Source: Ampelocalamus luodianensis (Eukaryota > Streptophyta > Magnoliopsida > Poales > Poaceae). Taken from it: DNA of 64,000 nt. The notes under the pieces were generated by a model, which did no database searches, was not told the origin of the DNA, and worked only from the letters and a program-made list of their open reading frames with translations. The translations under genes were made by a program, and so were the position numbers. Numbering within the stretch: position 1 is the stretch's first letter; every line of letters starts with the position of its first letter. The DNA is taken from assembly GCA_036346255.1 (NCBI GenBank), contig CM070626.1:15772001-15836000 (forward strand), written 5' to 3'. Positions 33,273 to 45,243 of the stretch are shown one piece after another.

Positions 33273-34883
33273 AAACTCCATTTAGATATTTAATCTTAAT
33301 GATAGTAAACTTGAAGTTAGAAATAAAATTGATGGATGTGATAATTGCATAGCTTTATGGAAATTTGGATTCAGATATTTATATGAAGATACCTGAATGT
33401 ATCCCTGTTCCAAACCAAGACAGAGCAAATAGAAATTTGTACAGTGTGAAACTCAGAAAGTCACTATACAGACTAAAGCAATCAGGCAAAATATGGTATA
33501 ATCGCTTGAAGTGACTTTCTATGCAAGAAAGGCTACACAAACAATGAGAATAATCCCTGTATATTTATACGATGATCTCAGGATGGATTTTGTATAATCT
33601 CAGAGTATGAAGATGATCTGAATATCACCGTAACCCTGGAAGGTATTAAGAAAAGCAAGCTCTTACCTAGAGTCGGAGTTCGAAATGAAAGATTTAGGTA
33701 AAACCAAATATTGTCTAGGCTTGCAGCTTGAGCATGCCCCTGAAGGGATATTAGTGCATCAGTCAACCTACACTCAGAAGGTGTTAGAAATGTTCGGCTT
33801 TGAAAAGATATCCTTCGAAAGTGCCAATGGTCGAAAGATCCTTACATCAAGACAATGATATGTACAGACCAAGAGAAGAGGGGGAAGAAGTCTTAGGACC
33901 GAAATTTCTGTACTTAAGTGCAGTATGAGCACTCATGTGTTTAGCAAACTGTACTAAAACGGACATTGCATTTGTCGTGAACCTATTAGTAAGATATAGT
34001 ACAGAACCTACCAAAACTATTGGCAGAGAATGAAGAACATCTTCCGATACCTCCAAGGAAGTAAAGAACTTGATATGTTCTACAGAAAGAACCAAGACCT
34101 AATTATGGCAATGCAGATACGGGGTACCTGTCGGCTGTCGGACCCGCATACAGCCAATTCGCAAACAAGCTATGAATTCCTAGGTGGTGGAATTGTAATT
34201 CCATGGAAATCATCTAAGCAATATCTTGTTTCAATTTCGACGAACCACTCGGAAATAATAGCACTGTACGAGGCCTCACGAGAATGTGCTTGGCTTCGAC
34301 GGATGATTCACCATATCCAGCAGTCGTGTGGATTGAATATCGCGTAAACCCTACTATTATCTATGAAGATAATACAGCTTGTGTTGCACAAGTGCATATG
34401 GGTTATGTGAAGAGTCCTATCACAAAGCATATCAATCCCAAGTTCTTCTATACTCATGAATTGCAAAAGATAGACAAAATTAAAGTATTGCATACTAAGT
34501 CATGTAAAAATCTTGTAAATTTATTCATTAAGTCACTTCCAACATCTAGCTTTGAAAGATGCATATGTGGAATTGGAATAATAAGATTTAGAGAAGTGCA
34601 TAATTTAGGGGAGAATCTTCACAAACTTATTATTGAAACTTGATCACGAAGGTTGAGTACCTAAAAAGTAAATCCCGGAGATTAAATGAAATTAGGTGGA
34701 TTATAATCTTTTTCCCTTGATGAGTTTTCCTGAAGTTTCTCGGCTAAAGTTTTTTAATGAGACAATTTGTGCAACACAGCAGAACGTGTATTATGTTTTT
34801 TTTTTCTTTGAATTTTTTTCCACTGAATTTTTATAGAGTTTTGACAAGACATGAACATATGAGGATATGTGCTCAAGGCGGTG

Positions 34884-35080
34884 TGTTGAGAAACCTTGGG
34901 CCTAGCCCAACAGCCAGCCCATAGTTGGGCGTCCCATGTAAACCCTAGTTGGGACTCTAGACTATAAATAGGGATGCTAATCATTATAAAAAGCTGATTG
35001 TTTGATGAAAGAATAAAGAGAAGCAACAAGTCCTCTTATATTATGTGTTCAATTTATGATTATGTTTTTGTATTCTTACA
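34884..35080 (+). repeat. Probable 3' LTR of the copia element
   Basis: It begins tgttgagaaacc just after a purine-rich stretch downstream of RNase H, contains a TATA-like tataaata near 34963, and ends tattcttaca. The right boundary is a guess because the matching 5' LTR is missing. Confidence 0.5.
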
Positions 35081-35177
35081 TTGTTTTTATGATTCTGAAT
35101 TTATCTACAAAATAATCGTTTGAACTTAATTTACCAGCGACGGTTCCTCACAATAATATTGGTTTCCTCGTAGGGGG

Positions 35178-36293
35178 GTGAAAACGGATCGGAAACGGAC
35201 GGATAATGGCTTTGCCATATTTGTTTTCATATTTTTTTCCCGGATTCGGATACGAATACGAATACCGGATACGAATATGAATACGAATAGTATCAAATAC
35301 GAATACGGAGCGAATATGAATCGAAACGAATACGGATACAGATATTTTTCGGAACATGAAAACCCCTTAAATTGTATGCCAAAAATTAACGAAAATATAT
35401 AACTAATTTATTTGATGTAAACATTCATAAATTGTTCATATTTTCAGCAACCACACATAACATTGGCACTAGCAAGTTACATTAACTAGTTCATCACAAA
35501 ATATAACACTTAGTTTATCATATTTAGCACATAAATTATAACTCACAAAGTCATCACGCATTCACACTTAGTTCATCATATACATAAAATTTAGTTCACA
35601 CTAACATCGATTAGACTGGATGGTTAATCTATACGCAAATGACTGTAACATCCCAAAGTATGTTACCAAAAATAAAATTAATAAAGTTATTATTTTATTG
35701 GATTTTCGAGATTTAAAAGAGTTTTCTGGTTAAAAGGAAAAAATAATAAAATAAAGTCAATTATTTAATTTCCTAGTTTTTCATGTAAAAATAAAATTTA
35801 TTGAGTTTTTGGATTTAAAGTGAAAAAGAAAATTTTAATTGATTTATTGATTTTTTTGAATTTTAAAATGTTTTTTCCTATTTTTAGAAATTTAAAATAA
35901 TTTATATACAAAAAGAAAAACCAACTTTAAGTTGGAATTAATTTTATTAAGTTAAAAATAATTCAACGAATTTCTGTGATTTTTTCTAGGATTTTTGAAC
36001 TCTATTTGCTATTTTCTAAAAGACTATTTGATTTGTTGTATTTTCTAAAATTCAAAAATCAATTAAAATCCTCTTTTCTCTTTTGGGCTGAAATCCGGAC
36101 TCTGTCTTATCCGGATAATCCGTATTCGTTTTCGTATCCGCCGGATAGCATGTCTACCATATTCGTTTCCGTTTGCGACAAAAAAAATCCGAATTCGTTT
36201 CCGATCCGAAAATTATCCGAGAAAAATCCGATCCGAGACATTCCGAATCTATTTTTATGCAAATCGATCGAAAACTATCCGATCCGTTTTCAC
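35178..36293. mobile_element. Non-autonomous hAT-like element upstream of the EMB8 gene
   Basis: Perfect 15-bp inverted ends, gtgaaaacggatcgg at 35178-35192 and its complement at 36279-36293, enclose 1.1 kb. Subterminal regions are rich in short words of the cggatacgaata type on the left and the inverse tattcgttttcgtatccg type on the right. The AT-rich core starts tgtaacatcccaaag (35644), which resembles an LTR end and may be a nested fragment. No transposase is encoded. I could not match an 8-bp target duplication. The right end lies 238 bp before the EMB8-like start codon. Confidence 0.6.
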
Positions 36294-36531
36294 TGATTCA
36301 CAATGAAAATACGAAATCTCTCGGTCACACCTACCCTGCTACCTACCTCTATTCACTTACATGTTTACGGCGAGATGGGGCCCACTGATCGTTCATTTCC
36401 AAACCGGCGGAACGGCTCACGTGTCTGACTCGAATCAATCGCCTCCCCTCCCACTCCTCGCAGGCGCGCAGCGACGTCTCGTCTCGTCTCGTCTCAATCC
36501 CTACCTCCCTAACACGCGGTATCCCAAACCG

Positions 36532-39500
36532 ATGGCGGCCGCGGCCCCCGGCCCCGCCCCCGCCGTCGAGTCGGCCGGCGAGCTGCTGCTTCGCGCGGCA
36601 GCGCTGGTGCCGCTGACGCACTACGCCCTCGCCGCTCTCGCCCTCGCCTCCGCCTTCCTGTACCGCTTCCTCGAGCTCCACCTCCTCGGCGACCTCCTCT
36701 GCGGCTTCCGCGGCGGCCGCGTCGCCCTCACCTTCCACCCCGCCTCCCACGTCTACCGCAGCGTCGTCTCCAAGTGTCGCTCCCTCCACGGCAGGTGGGG
36801 ATGAGACTTCCGGCCTGTGGATTCGTCTCTCTCGAGGAAATTTGCTTATGGTTCCCTCTTGTACTGCGAAATTTGGTTGCGTAGGTACCTGGCGACGCCG
36901 TGGCTGGCAAGCCCTCATTTGCAGACACTGTTCCTGAGCATCTGGGGGAGACCGCCTTCGTTCACGTATAGGAGGTAGGTAAGGTTAGAGTAAATTCATG
37001 TCGTATATCGTATATGATGCATTTACTTACTGCATTTATCCAGGTGTACTTGTTTATAGTCATATAGTGTCCCTGCACTTAAGTTAGTACATTGTGATTG
37101 TACATTTGGTGCGCGATGTTGATGTGACTGTTATATAGCTGTTCGATGGTCTAATAAGACTCAGTTAAGTTCTTCATATAATTTTGGTTATGCGATTCTG
37201 CTGTTTTTATGACTGTTGCACTCATTTCCCAGAAGGAAAAGAAAGAATAGGAAACTATGTTACATATGTGCACTACAGGTATTGGGTAAGTCTGCTGTAA
37301 ATATTCAGACGTTGTAGGGGAGGCAAAAGTAGTTTTTAGAAGTTCCAGAAAATGTTTGGGTGTTCTCTTGTTTCAATTTCAGTAATTTTGCAATCTGGTG
37401 CCAAACATCAGCTGCCATATGGCAGATATCCATCTGTTGTTTAGTTTGGACCTCACAAGATAAAGTGGAGCTATTCTGTAGCAATAATTATGACAATTCT
37501 AGTTTGTCACATTAATTAAGCTCTCTATATTGCAGGCAGCTGTACACAGTTCGTGATGGTGGAACCATTGCTTTGGATTGGTTACTAGCATCTGATTGTG
37601 AAGGTTCTGAGGATTTTAGATAGTTTGAGATCGATCGACAAACAAGGGGATGCCTGACATTTTGTGCTCTGTGGCAGGTTCAGATGTTGATTCTTGTGAT
37701 GAAATAATTTCTGAGGATGATTCAACACCCCTTGTTGTTGTGATACCTGGATTAACTAGTGATTCTACTGCTGCTGTAAGTTCCGATGGTTGCTCTACCA
37801 AACTGATTGGTTTAAACAAGAACTGAAGGTTGAACATATGACCCATGTTTGGTGTTGGGCTACCTTTATTAATTGTTTTAAACAAGATGCAGTGGTTTGT
37901 TGCAGTATGTGAAACACTTAGTATTTTCTATGGCAAGCAAAGGATGGAACGTTGTTGTAAGCAATCACAGGGGTCTGGGTGGCATCTCCATAACAGTAAG
38001 TTCTCTCATACAACAAAATCTTATGATAACTAATGATGTACTTGTTAAGTTAGTCAAACCATGAATATATGTTCTGGTACCAGAAAAAATTTCACAGACA
38101 TCAGTGGCTGAAAAATGTTTGCTGGCAATTGGTACTCAAATTTTATATTTTCCCTGGCAGTCTGATTGCTTTTACAATGCTGGATGGACGAAAGATATTC
38201 GTGAAGTTGTTAATTACCTTCATCAAAAGTATCCAGAGGCTCCGCTATTCACTGTTGGGACAAGCATAGGTGCCAATATTCTGGTATACCTTGTTATCTA
38301 TTCTTTTTCTGCAATTAATATTTTTAAAAATCCACTTTAATTTCTATATTTTTATTCCTTGCCCATTTAGGTCAAGTATCTCGGAGAAGAGGGTCAAAGT
38401 ACTCCTGTAGCCGGTTCTGTATCTATTTGTTCACCCTGGGATCTGCTGGTTAGTGAGCCACAGTTAATTGATTTAGCAGATTTTTGCAATTTTTTTGTTC
38501 CGGTTTTAATATGATTCTTTTATGCAGGAATACTTTGATTTGAATCTCAATTAAACTACACTTGTAGTTTTTAAATAGCATTGCTCTCTGTTTCTTTTCA
38601 TTTGCACACTGCTTCCCTCGGTGTCATAGTTAATAAACAACAAATGATACTCTTCTAGTGCTTCATCTTACTAATACTACACTTTGATTTTCACTGGCTT
38701 TATATAATAATATTTTGGTATATCACTTCAATTTTGCAGGTGACCAACAGATTTATTTCTCGCAAGCTTGTGCAGCGATGTTACGATAGAGCTCTTGCAA
38801 TTGGTCTCAAAGGATATGCAAAACTGTATGTATTTGTTAGGCTCTTTGCCTCACTAAGCATTTTAAAAGATTACCATTATGTATGATCTGCCTTAACCTT
38901 CATTGATGCATTCCCATCTTTTTGTGCTAATCAATGTTTACTAATTACTGAAAAAAAATCCTTTTCACATTGATTATTATTTGGCATGATGCTTTACCTA
39001 TCTACATCTCAACCATTTAGAAGACCTTTCTTTGCAACACCTCAGAATCATTCTTTCAAACAATTTTGTACTTTTCAGATGAGACAAACAGAGGATCCTT
39101 GTTTGACTTTATGAACCAACAAACAATAATGGTGATGGATAATTTTCGTTTTGGACCTTAGTCCTTATAACAAGAAGTCCAAGATGTAACCTATATCGGT
39201 TAAACAAACAATAATGGTGATGAATAATTTTCGTTTTGGACCTTAGTCCTTACAACAAGAAGTCCAAGATGTAACCTATATCAGTTAAACGAGTGTTTAT
39301 GATCTTAGTTGAAATTTCTTTTCTTTGTTGGCAAATCATTAGGAGCCACTATTGGTGAACTCACGGTCACAACGGCCACTGCATCCCCTACACCCTGTAG
39401 ATCTGTCATCTATGGCCCTGGATGTCTTCTAGGTTGTAGGTGCAAGCAATTCGAGTCCAGTGGTTGTGCGATCGCTGATCACACTGCTCCGCATGATAAA

Positions 39501-42500
39501 CCCCACTTGTTTGTTCTCTTTGGAAGCATATTTATCAAGAGGTGAAAAGGCTGTATAAAGTTGCCGGAGAGAAATCAGCATTGGTGGAGAGAAACAAAAA
39601 ATATCAAGCTATTGAAAGTGAGCAAAGGAGATGCATTCTTGACTTTGTGGACATCCAATGAAGAATTGCTGCTTTTGGTTAATTTGGAAATGAGATAAAT
39701 ATGAACTACTGATTGACTGGATCGTCGTTTCTCTGTTATCTTGGTAGCTCTATAATTTGTTACTTGTTTACCATGTCTCCTTAAGACTTTGTTTGCATGG
39801 GTTCGGAATGGTTGGGTTCTAACACAATCCATGTGAAACCTAAAATGTGTTTAGAACTTTTGGTCGGACTGTTACTGACAACCTCTAACTCAATAGTAGA
39901 GGACAAACTAGTTGTCACCAACTGAACTGGTAAGGCATTTGACTACTCTGGGAAAGGTACATACTTCACTCCATAAAGTAGGTTGTATGAACACAATCAT
40001 GCGATAATTGGAGTATTTGTTAGTAGGTTGGGTACTTGATCTTGTTATCTTTAATTGATATATTGATATGTGCTTTAAGCTAGGAGGATGGGTACTGTAG
40101 CAAATTCTTAGTAGTTGTGAATTGTGATCCTCCTCCTATATTACAACTGTACAAGTGCTGCAACTGCATGATAGACACTTCTTGTACTGATAATCTGATC
40201 AGATACAGCAACTGTAATTCAGGGCAGATAATTAAACTAATTTAAGTAATAACGACGATGAATATTATTTTTGTATTATCAGATTTGCTAAACAGAAAAC
40301 AGCTTGATAAAAACTTTGAGCTTTTCACAATGATCCTGAGCAATAAATTAAGTATAAGCCCATGCTGCACATGTTAATAGTTAACCACATTGTGCTACGA
40401 TGAGACCAAGCCAACAAGTTGGAATATCTTTTTTGCTTCGTACTCAGTTATTACCATCTTTTGTATTTTTTCCCTTTTTGCAGGCATCAACCAGTCTTGG
40501 CACGACTTGCAAACTGGGAAGCTATTAGAACGGTATGGTAACCCTGCTGATCTATTTCTCATAGTTAGATGGTCTTTATCATAGTTATATGGTATTCAGT
40601 TTCCATAAAAAAACAATAGTATTGTAGTTCATATATGCAATAGGATGAACACTTTTGAATAAATTAGCTGATCATACAAAAGGATTGCGCTTACCCTTTC
40701 TTAATTTGTTTCCTTTCATCAGTCACGCTCTATCCGGGAATTTGACCACCATGCCACTTGTGTTATTGCAAAGTATGAGGTACTCTTTCTAATGCATCTG
40801 CACCCTCTAGTTCCCCAAAATCAGCTAAGTATTCATATTCCATTATCTAAAATTATGAGTTGCATCAAATTTCGCTGCTCCCCTCATTACTACTTGATTA
40901 ACTTTGGTGATGATTAGGATTTTTTTTTTATTTCATTGGAGTTAGTGTGGAATGAAGCAAAACCATATTTGTTTGGTTCAAGCAGAAATGGATTGCAAAT
41001 CCTTCCTACCTTTGGTTTGGGAGGGGATGGAATCCAGATTGCTCATAAGCTAGTGCATCATATCAAACTTTTGGAGAGAAGTAACCAAGTGCTCGTAAAC
41101 TACTATGGAAGTACCTCTAATTTGCATCAGACACAATTTTCAAGATCTCTTCCATAAGAACCACACCAAAACCCCAATCATTCCACCAAGCATCACCTAT
41201 TTTTTCACAATGAAATTCTGAACTTATAACCATGGAAAATTCAAAAAATGAAATAAAATCTGAAGTGGCAGTACTATCACAAATTCACAATACAGAGTAA
41301 TCATCACAGGAAAAAAAAAAGACAGATTGACCAAGGCAATGTTATTAAGTCGCACGACTAGTCGGCAAGTCGGTACACTAGCACCGGCTAGTGCAGGCGA
41401 CTCGACTAGCAGCGCTAGTCGTACGACTTGCCGACTAGTCGGCAACTAGCCGCGACTAGTCGGCCTGCTCGAGTCGTGCGACTTGGCGCCATGGAGAACA
41501 AGGGAAGATGAAATGGAAGGGGAGAGCGCCATGGAGAAGAGGGGAAGGTGTAGGGGAAGGTGAGGGGGAGGAGGAGGAGGACAGGGAAGAGAGGAGACAC
41601 TTGCGAGGTGCGAACAGCAGTGGTGACAGTGGCGATGGCAGAGGCAATGGCGGTGACGGCACAAGGGAGAGGACCAGATGGAGGAGCCACAGCTTAGGGT
41701 TGCCACTTTGCTGGATTGCTTCTTGGGCTGACTGGCTAAATGGGCCGAAAGACTACATGGGCCCAATACTGTAAGGAGGCATGGTTTACTAAAGGAATGC
41801 CCTAGCTGCTGTGCTCCCTCACGCAGCACCGCAGCACAGTTCCCTCGTCCTACGACGTTGCTGCCCCCTCTCTCCCTTGCTGTGGTGCTGCCTCCTCTCT
41901 CCCCTTCACAGCCCATGCACCGCCACCTCCGTCGCACCCTTCACAATCGATGTGACCGAAGGGTGGAGTTGCCAGGAGGTGAAGGAAGGAGAATGGGAAG
42001 AAAGAGGAGCACCTGCAGCAGCAGGAGGAGCTTGAGAGGGAGCCGCGGAGGGCTGCAGACGGTGACGGCTCCTTCATCCCCGATGCAGGCCGCCATGGAC
42101 AGCGACGCTTGCACCTCCAAGTTCCTCTCCCCCTCTCCCTTGAGATCTTTTTTCTCCTTATGCCTTCCCTTCGCTCCGTTTTTCTGCTCTGTTTTGCTGA
42201 TCTTATCTGTTTGGCTATCATAGTCGTAGATCTAGTGACAGTAGCAACGGTGGTGTAGTGGCAGTAGCAGCAAGACTAGCACCAAGCCATGCCTTCTACC
42301 TGGTCACGACTAGTAGCGCCTAGTTGTACCTAGTCGTACGACTAATCGCCTAAGTCGACAAGTCGGCCCTATGGCGACTCGACTCGACTTTACGACTTAA
42401 TAACCTTGGACCAAGGGAACTCCAAATGTATCCCCATGTTGGGCAGTTGGGCCTTTTGCTTGATCACATATTCACATCCACTGCAGGCTGCGATGGTATT

Positions 42501-45243
42501 GAGCTTATGAGTTCGATTATGGTATTTGTGGCCTCACCGGTAGCATGGACTGTATCTACATTTGGTTTCACCTCTCGATGGAACATGGATGGGCAGCTTG
42601 AAATGCATGTTGCTGCTGATGATAGTAATAGCAAGGGTAGCAGAGTTTACTGTTAGGTGATCGCCCGCAGCTGCAAGGGTTGGAGCTTTGGGGTTTACGG
42701 ATTTTTCATGGGGAAAGGAGACTGAAATGGAAATACTCGTTGTGGTCATTGATGGCAAGACACCATCATGGAGATGAGACATTTATTATTAGGAATATCA
42801 GGCAGTCCTACCGTACTCAAATTTGTATTGCAGTGTATTTACATTCTTGGATTCAGATTCAGTTTAACATGAATCAAATAGGTGAGTTGATTTGGGTTCC
42901 AATAGAAAATGCTTGAGCCAAATAACTTATTGACGCAACTCAAGAACAATGCTGTGAATTTTTTTTAATTCAATTTTTGTTCACGAGAACTGAGTATATG
43001 AAGTGTGATTTTAGCGGTGCTGGGGCAGATGATGGAGATGTTAGGCTGGACGGACAAGTAGTGCCTAGATAGGACACGTTTCGATATTTGGGATCGATGC
43101 TACAGCGAGACGGAGAGATTGATGAAGACGTGAGCCACAGGATTAGAGCGGAGTGGGTGAAATGGCACCAAACATCGAGTGTCCTGTGTGACAAAAAAGT
43201 TCTTCAAAAGTTAAAGGGTAAGTTCTATAGAACGACGATCAGACCTGCGATGCTATATGGTGCAGAATGTTGGGCGACTAAAAGACAACATATACAGAAG
43301 ATGAGTGTAGCGGAGATGAGAATACTGCGGTGGATATGTGGTCACACAAGGCGAGATCGAATCCGCAATGAGGATATACGTGATAGGGTGAGGATAGCAC
43401 CAATTGAAGAGAAGGTTGTCCAACATCGCTTGAGATGGTTTGGACATCTCCAACGGAGGTCTTCTGAGGCACCGGTACGTAGTGGAATTTTAAGAAGTAC
43501 TGAAAACGTAAGAAGAGGCAGAGGTCGACCAAAACTAACGTGAGAGAAAGCAGTTAAAAGAGATTTGAGGGATTGGAATGTAGCTAAAGAATTAGCTTTA
43601 GATAGGAGTGCATGGAAGTTAGCGATCCATGTACTGGAACCATAAGAAGGTTTAGGGTTCGTGTTTTAGGCTCTCGGCTCAGATGGCAGGATGTACAGTT
43701 TAGGGTTTTAATCTTGTAGGTTTATTATTATTATTATTATTATTATTTGTAAGGCTCTCGCCTCTTTGACTTTGATGATGTTTCATTTCTAGTCTACCCT
43801 AACTTGTTTGATGATGTTTCATTTCTACCCTACCCTAACTTGTTTGGGATCCAAAACATAATTTTTGTTCACGAGAGTTGCTACTGTGTCAAAAATCCTA
43901 CCGCCGTTGTAACAGCTTATGTTTTGGATAGTTTTATAGATCAATTTCATGCAGTGGCTAATTATTTTGCCAGACAGTGGACACATTCTACCGCCGGTGC
44001 AGTAGTGCGAACTATATTGGTAATGTGTCAGTTCCCCTGCTTTGTATCAGTGCTTTAGATGACCCCCTTTGCACAAGGGAGGCCATTCCCTGGGATGAAT
44101 GCAGGCAAGTAATTTGTCTTACGAAAGCTCACTATCTTAAACAATTCTAATTTTGCGTATTGATAATGTCTACATTCTATGATTTAGGGCAAATAAAAAT
44201 GTTGTTTTGGCAACTACACCTAATGGTGGTCATCTTGCTTTTTTTCAAGGCCTAACTGCTGGAAGGCTATGGTAAGTTTTTTTGACAAAAGGGTCACCTC
44301 CTTGTTTCTTTCCTCAACTAAGAAACTTGTACAGGGATTTGGCAGGGGCGGTGATCCCCACAGGATGCATGCATATACTCTTCAAAATTGCATTTGGATG
44401 TGCAAATGCCTAAATTATGTTGTGTATTGCAATTTCATTGGACAGGGAGAGGGACAGGGACAAAAGTTGCGTCCTTTTAAACGCCACTCACTAATTTGCT
44501 TTCCATTTCACATCTCTCTTTTTACTTGTGATGTGGCCCATATGATTCTATGTATAAGTGTCATACGATATTGATTCTCATCTAGTCTGTATCTATCTGT
44601 ATGTTTTATAGGTGGGTGGGAGTTGTTTCCGAGTTCCTCTCTACTCTACATGATAGCCCTTACATGCATCGGCAAAAGGTAGTGATAATTAGATCACAAA
44701 TCAGCTTTTTGATAACATGATATAACATATCATATTTGAATGCAGAAAGAAGAGCATGGGTTGCACTCTTCGTTGGAATCAACCATCGATAAGAGCCCAT
44801 ATGTTAATTTCATGGAAGACGGAATGGTAGCGGCAGTAACAAATGATGGTGCCAACAATGATGACTCCGGTAACCAGATTGCCGATGACATGGAACTCAG
44901 TGATGGCATGGTTTCTATACAACAGACTGGAACCACAGAAATACAGAACGAGTGTGACGGTGAAGTGGAGAATAAAAGCAGCTCAGAAGAGAATGTAACG
45001 CCCACCCAAGGCCCTGTAGGGTCACAAGAACAGCGAGAAGACCTATACACAAATAAAATCCAAGATGTCATTGCTCCTGTTAAGAAATCCATTAACCAGC
45101 TCACTCGATCCCAGGGGAGGTCAGTCTGGCTGCTTGCTTACATTGCTGTTGTAACATCTTGGCCTTTGCTTGGCACCCTAGCTTTTATCTTATTTAGGAA
45201 GAAGTTTAGGAATTCTTTGCCAGCTAAATGGTTAAGAATCTAA
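36532..45243 (+). CDS. EMB8-like alpha/beta-hydrolase with membrane anchors
   Basis: Predicted 593-residue protein of the embryogenesis-associated EMB8/ABHD1-3 family. Exons: 36532-36794, 36885-36974, 37536-37603, 37678-37775, 37906-37995, 38161-38283, 38371-38448, 38740-38825, 40484-40532, 40723-40779, 43974-44104, 44188-44271, 44612-44678 and 44746-45243. The reading frame is maintained at every junction. Features are an N-terminal hydrophobic segment (about residues 28-48), LTFHPASHVYRS, VVVIPGLTSDS, SNHRGLGG, the nucleophile motif GTSIG (Ser238), LDDPLC (Asp363/364) and NGGHLAF (His393), which complete a likely triad. An acidic linker and a C-terminal membrane segment (about 555-578) follow. 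Members are probable lipid or ester hydrolases; the substrate is unknown. Intron 11 has a GC donor. Intron 10 (3.2 kb) holds at least two transposons. Confidence 0.9.
39121..39290. repeat. 85-bp tandem duplication in EMB8 intron 8
   Basis: The unit starting aaacaataatggtgatg is present twice in a row, at 39121 and 39206, with about three substitutions between copies. It lies within the 1.66-kb intron between exons 8 and 9. Confidence 0.85.
41337..42408. mobile_element. Non-autonomous hAT element in EMB8 intron 10
   Basis: The ends are caatgttattaagtcg and, inverted on the right, caaggttattaagtcg. The 8-bp direct repeat gaccaagg flanks it at 41329-41336 and 42409-42416. Subterminal regions carry many copies of actagtcg and its complement, as expected of transposase-binding repeats. 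The GC-rich centre (41.49-42.22 kb) has open frames in several phases but no BED finger or hAT dimerisation domain, so it must be mobilised in trans. Confidence 0.85.
42989..43859 (+). mobile_element. RTE-type LINE, 5'-truncated, 17-bp TSD
   Basis: The 17-bp repeat aatttttgttcacgaga lies on both sides (42972-42988 and 43860-43876). The element retains only the C-terminal end of a reverse-transcriptase ORF: FRYLGSMLQRDGEID, RPAMLYGAECWATK, MRILRWICGHTRRDRIRNED, HRLRWFGHLQRR, and RGRGRPKLT followed by a stop. This C-terminal module is characteristic of plant RTE-clade LINEs. The 3' end has a (tta)n run and repeats of tttgatgatgtttcatttcta. It inserted in sense orientation within EMB8 intron 10, 114 bp upstream of exon 11. 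Confidence 0.9.
43722..43747. repeat. (TTA)n microsatellite
   Basis: About eight to nine TTA units in the 3' tail of the RTE-type LINE. Confidence 0.9.
44105..44187 (+). promoter_or_regulatory. GC-AG intron (intron 11 of the EMB8-like gene)
   Basis: The donor reads AG|GCAAGT and the acceptor TTTAG|G. Only this junction keeps WDECR joined to ANKNVVLATTPNGGH in frame. The nearest GT donor, four bases downstream, would bring a stop codon two codons into the next exon. AG|GCAAGT is the usual consensus for the rare GC-AG class spliced by the major spliceosome. Confidence 0.85.

Larger units (their letters stand above)
25640..35080 (+). mobile_element. Ty1/copia relic, split by a gypsy-type insert
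   Basis: Two arms (25640-27863 and 33273-35080) form one decayed Ty1/copia element. The left arm holds a protease remnant, the GAG-pre-integrase box (WHDRLCHLGLRMM near 26038), a CPACATGK zinc region, an integrase core (IRMDNTREFTSKTF near 26430) and the start of RT (YKWVFVRKK near 27750). The right arm resumes RT at TPFRYLI with MDVITAYLYGNLDSDIYMK, then has RNase H (NHSEIIALYEA, YEDNTACVAQ, KHINPKFFYTHELQK) and a likely 3' LTR from 34884 (tgttgagaaacc). The order PR-IN-RT-RH is copia-type. Stops and frameshifts are frequent throughout. Gag and the 5' LTR are not visible. Confidence 0.85.

Noticed and set aside
35644..36090. A separate solo LTR starting tgtaacatcccaaag at 35644
   Set aside because: No matching right end with a repeat of atgac was found, so I treat it as internal to the hAT-like element.
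36349..36918. 189-codon antisense frame over EMB8 exon 1
   Set aside because: It is the GC-rich mirror of a well-supported exon and shows no domain of its own.
41456..42221. Several 70-160-codon frames inside the hAT core as host genes
   Set aside because: They overlap in several phases on both strands within a TSD-bounded element and show no domain.
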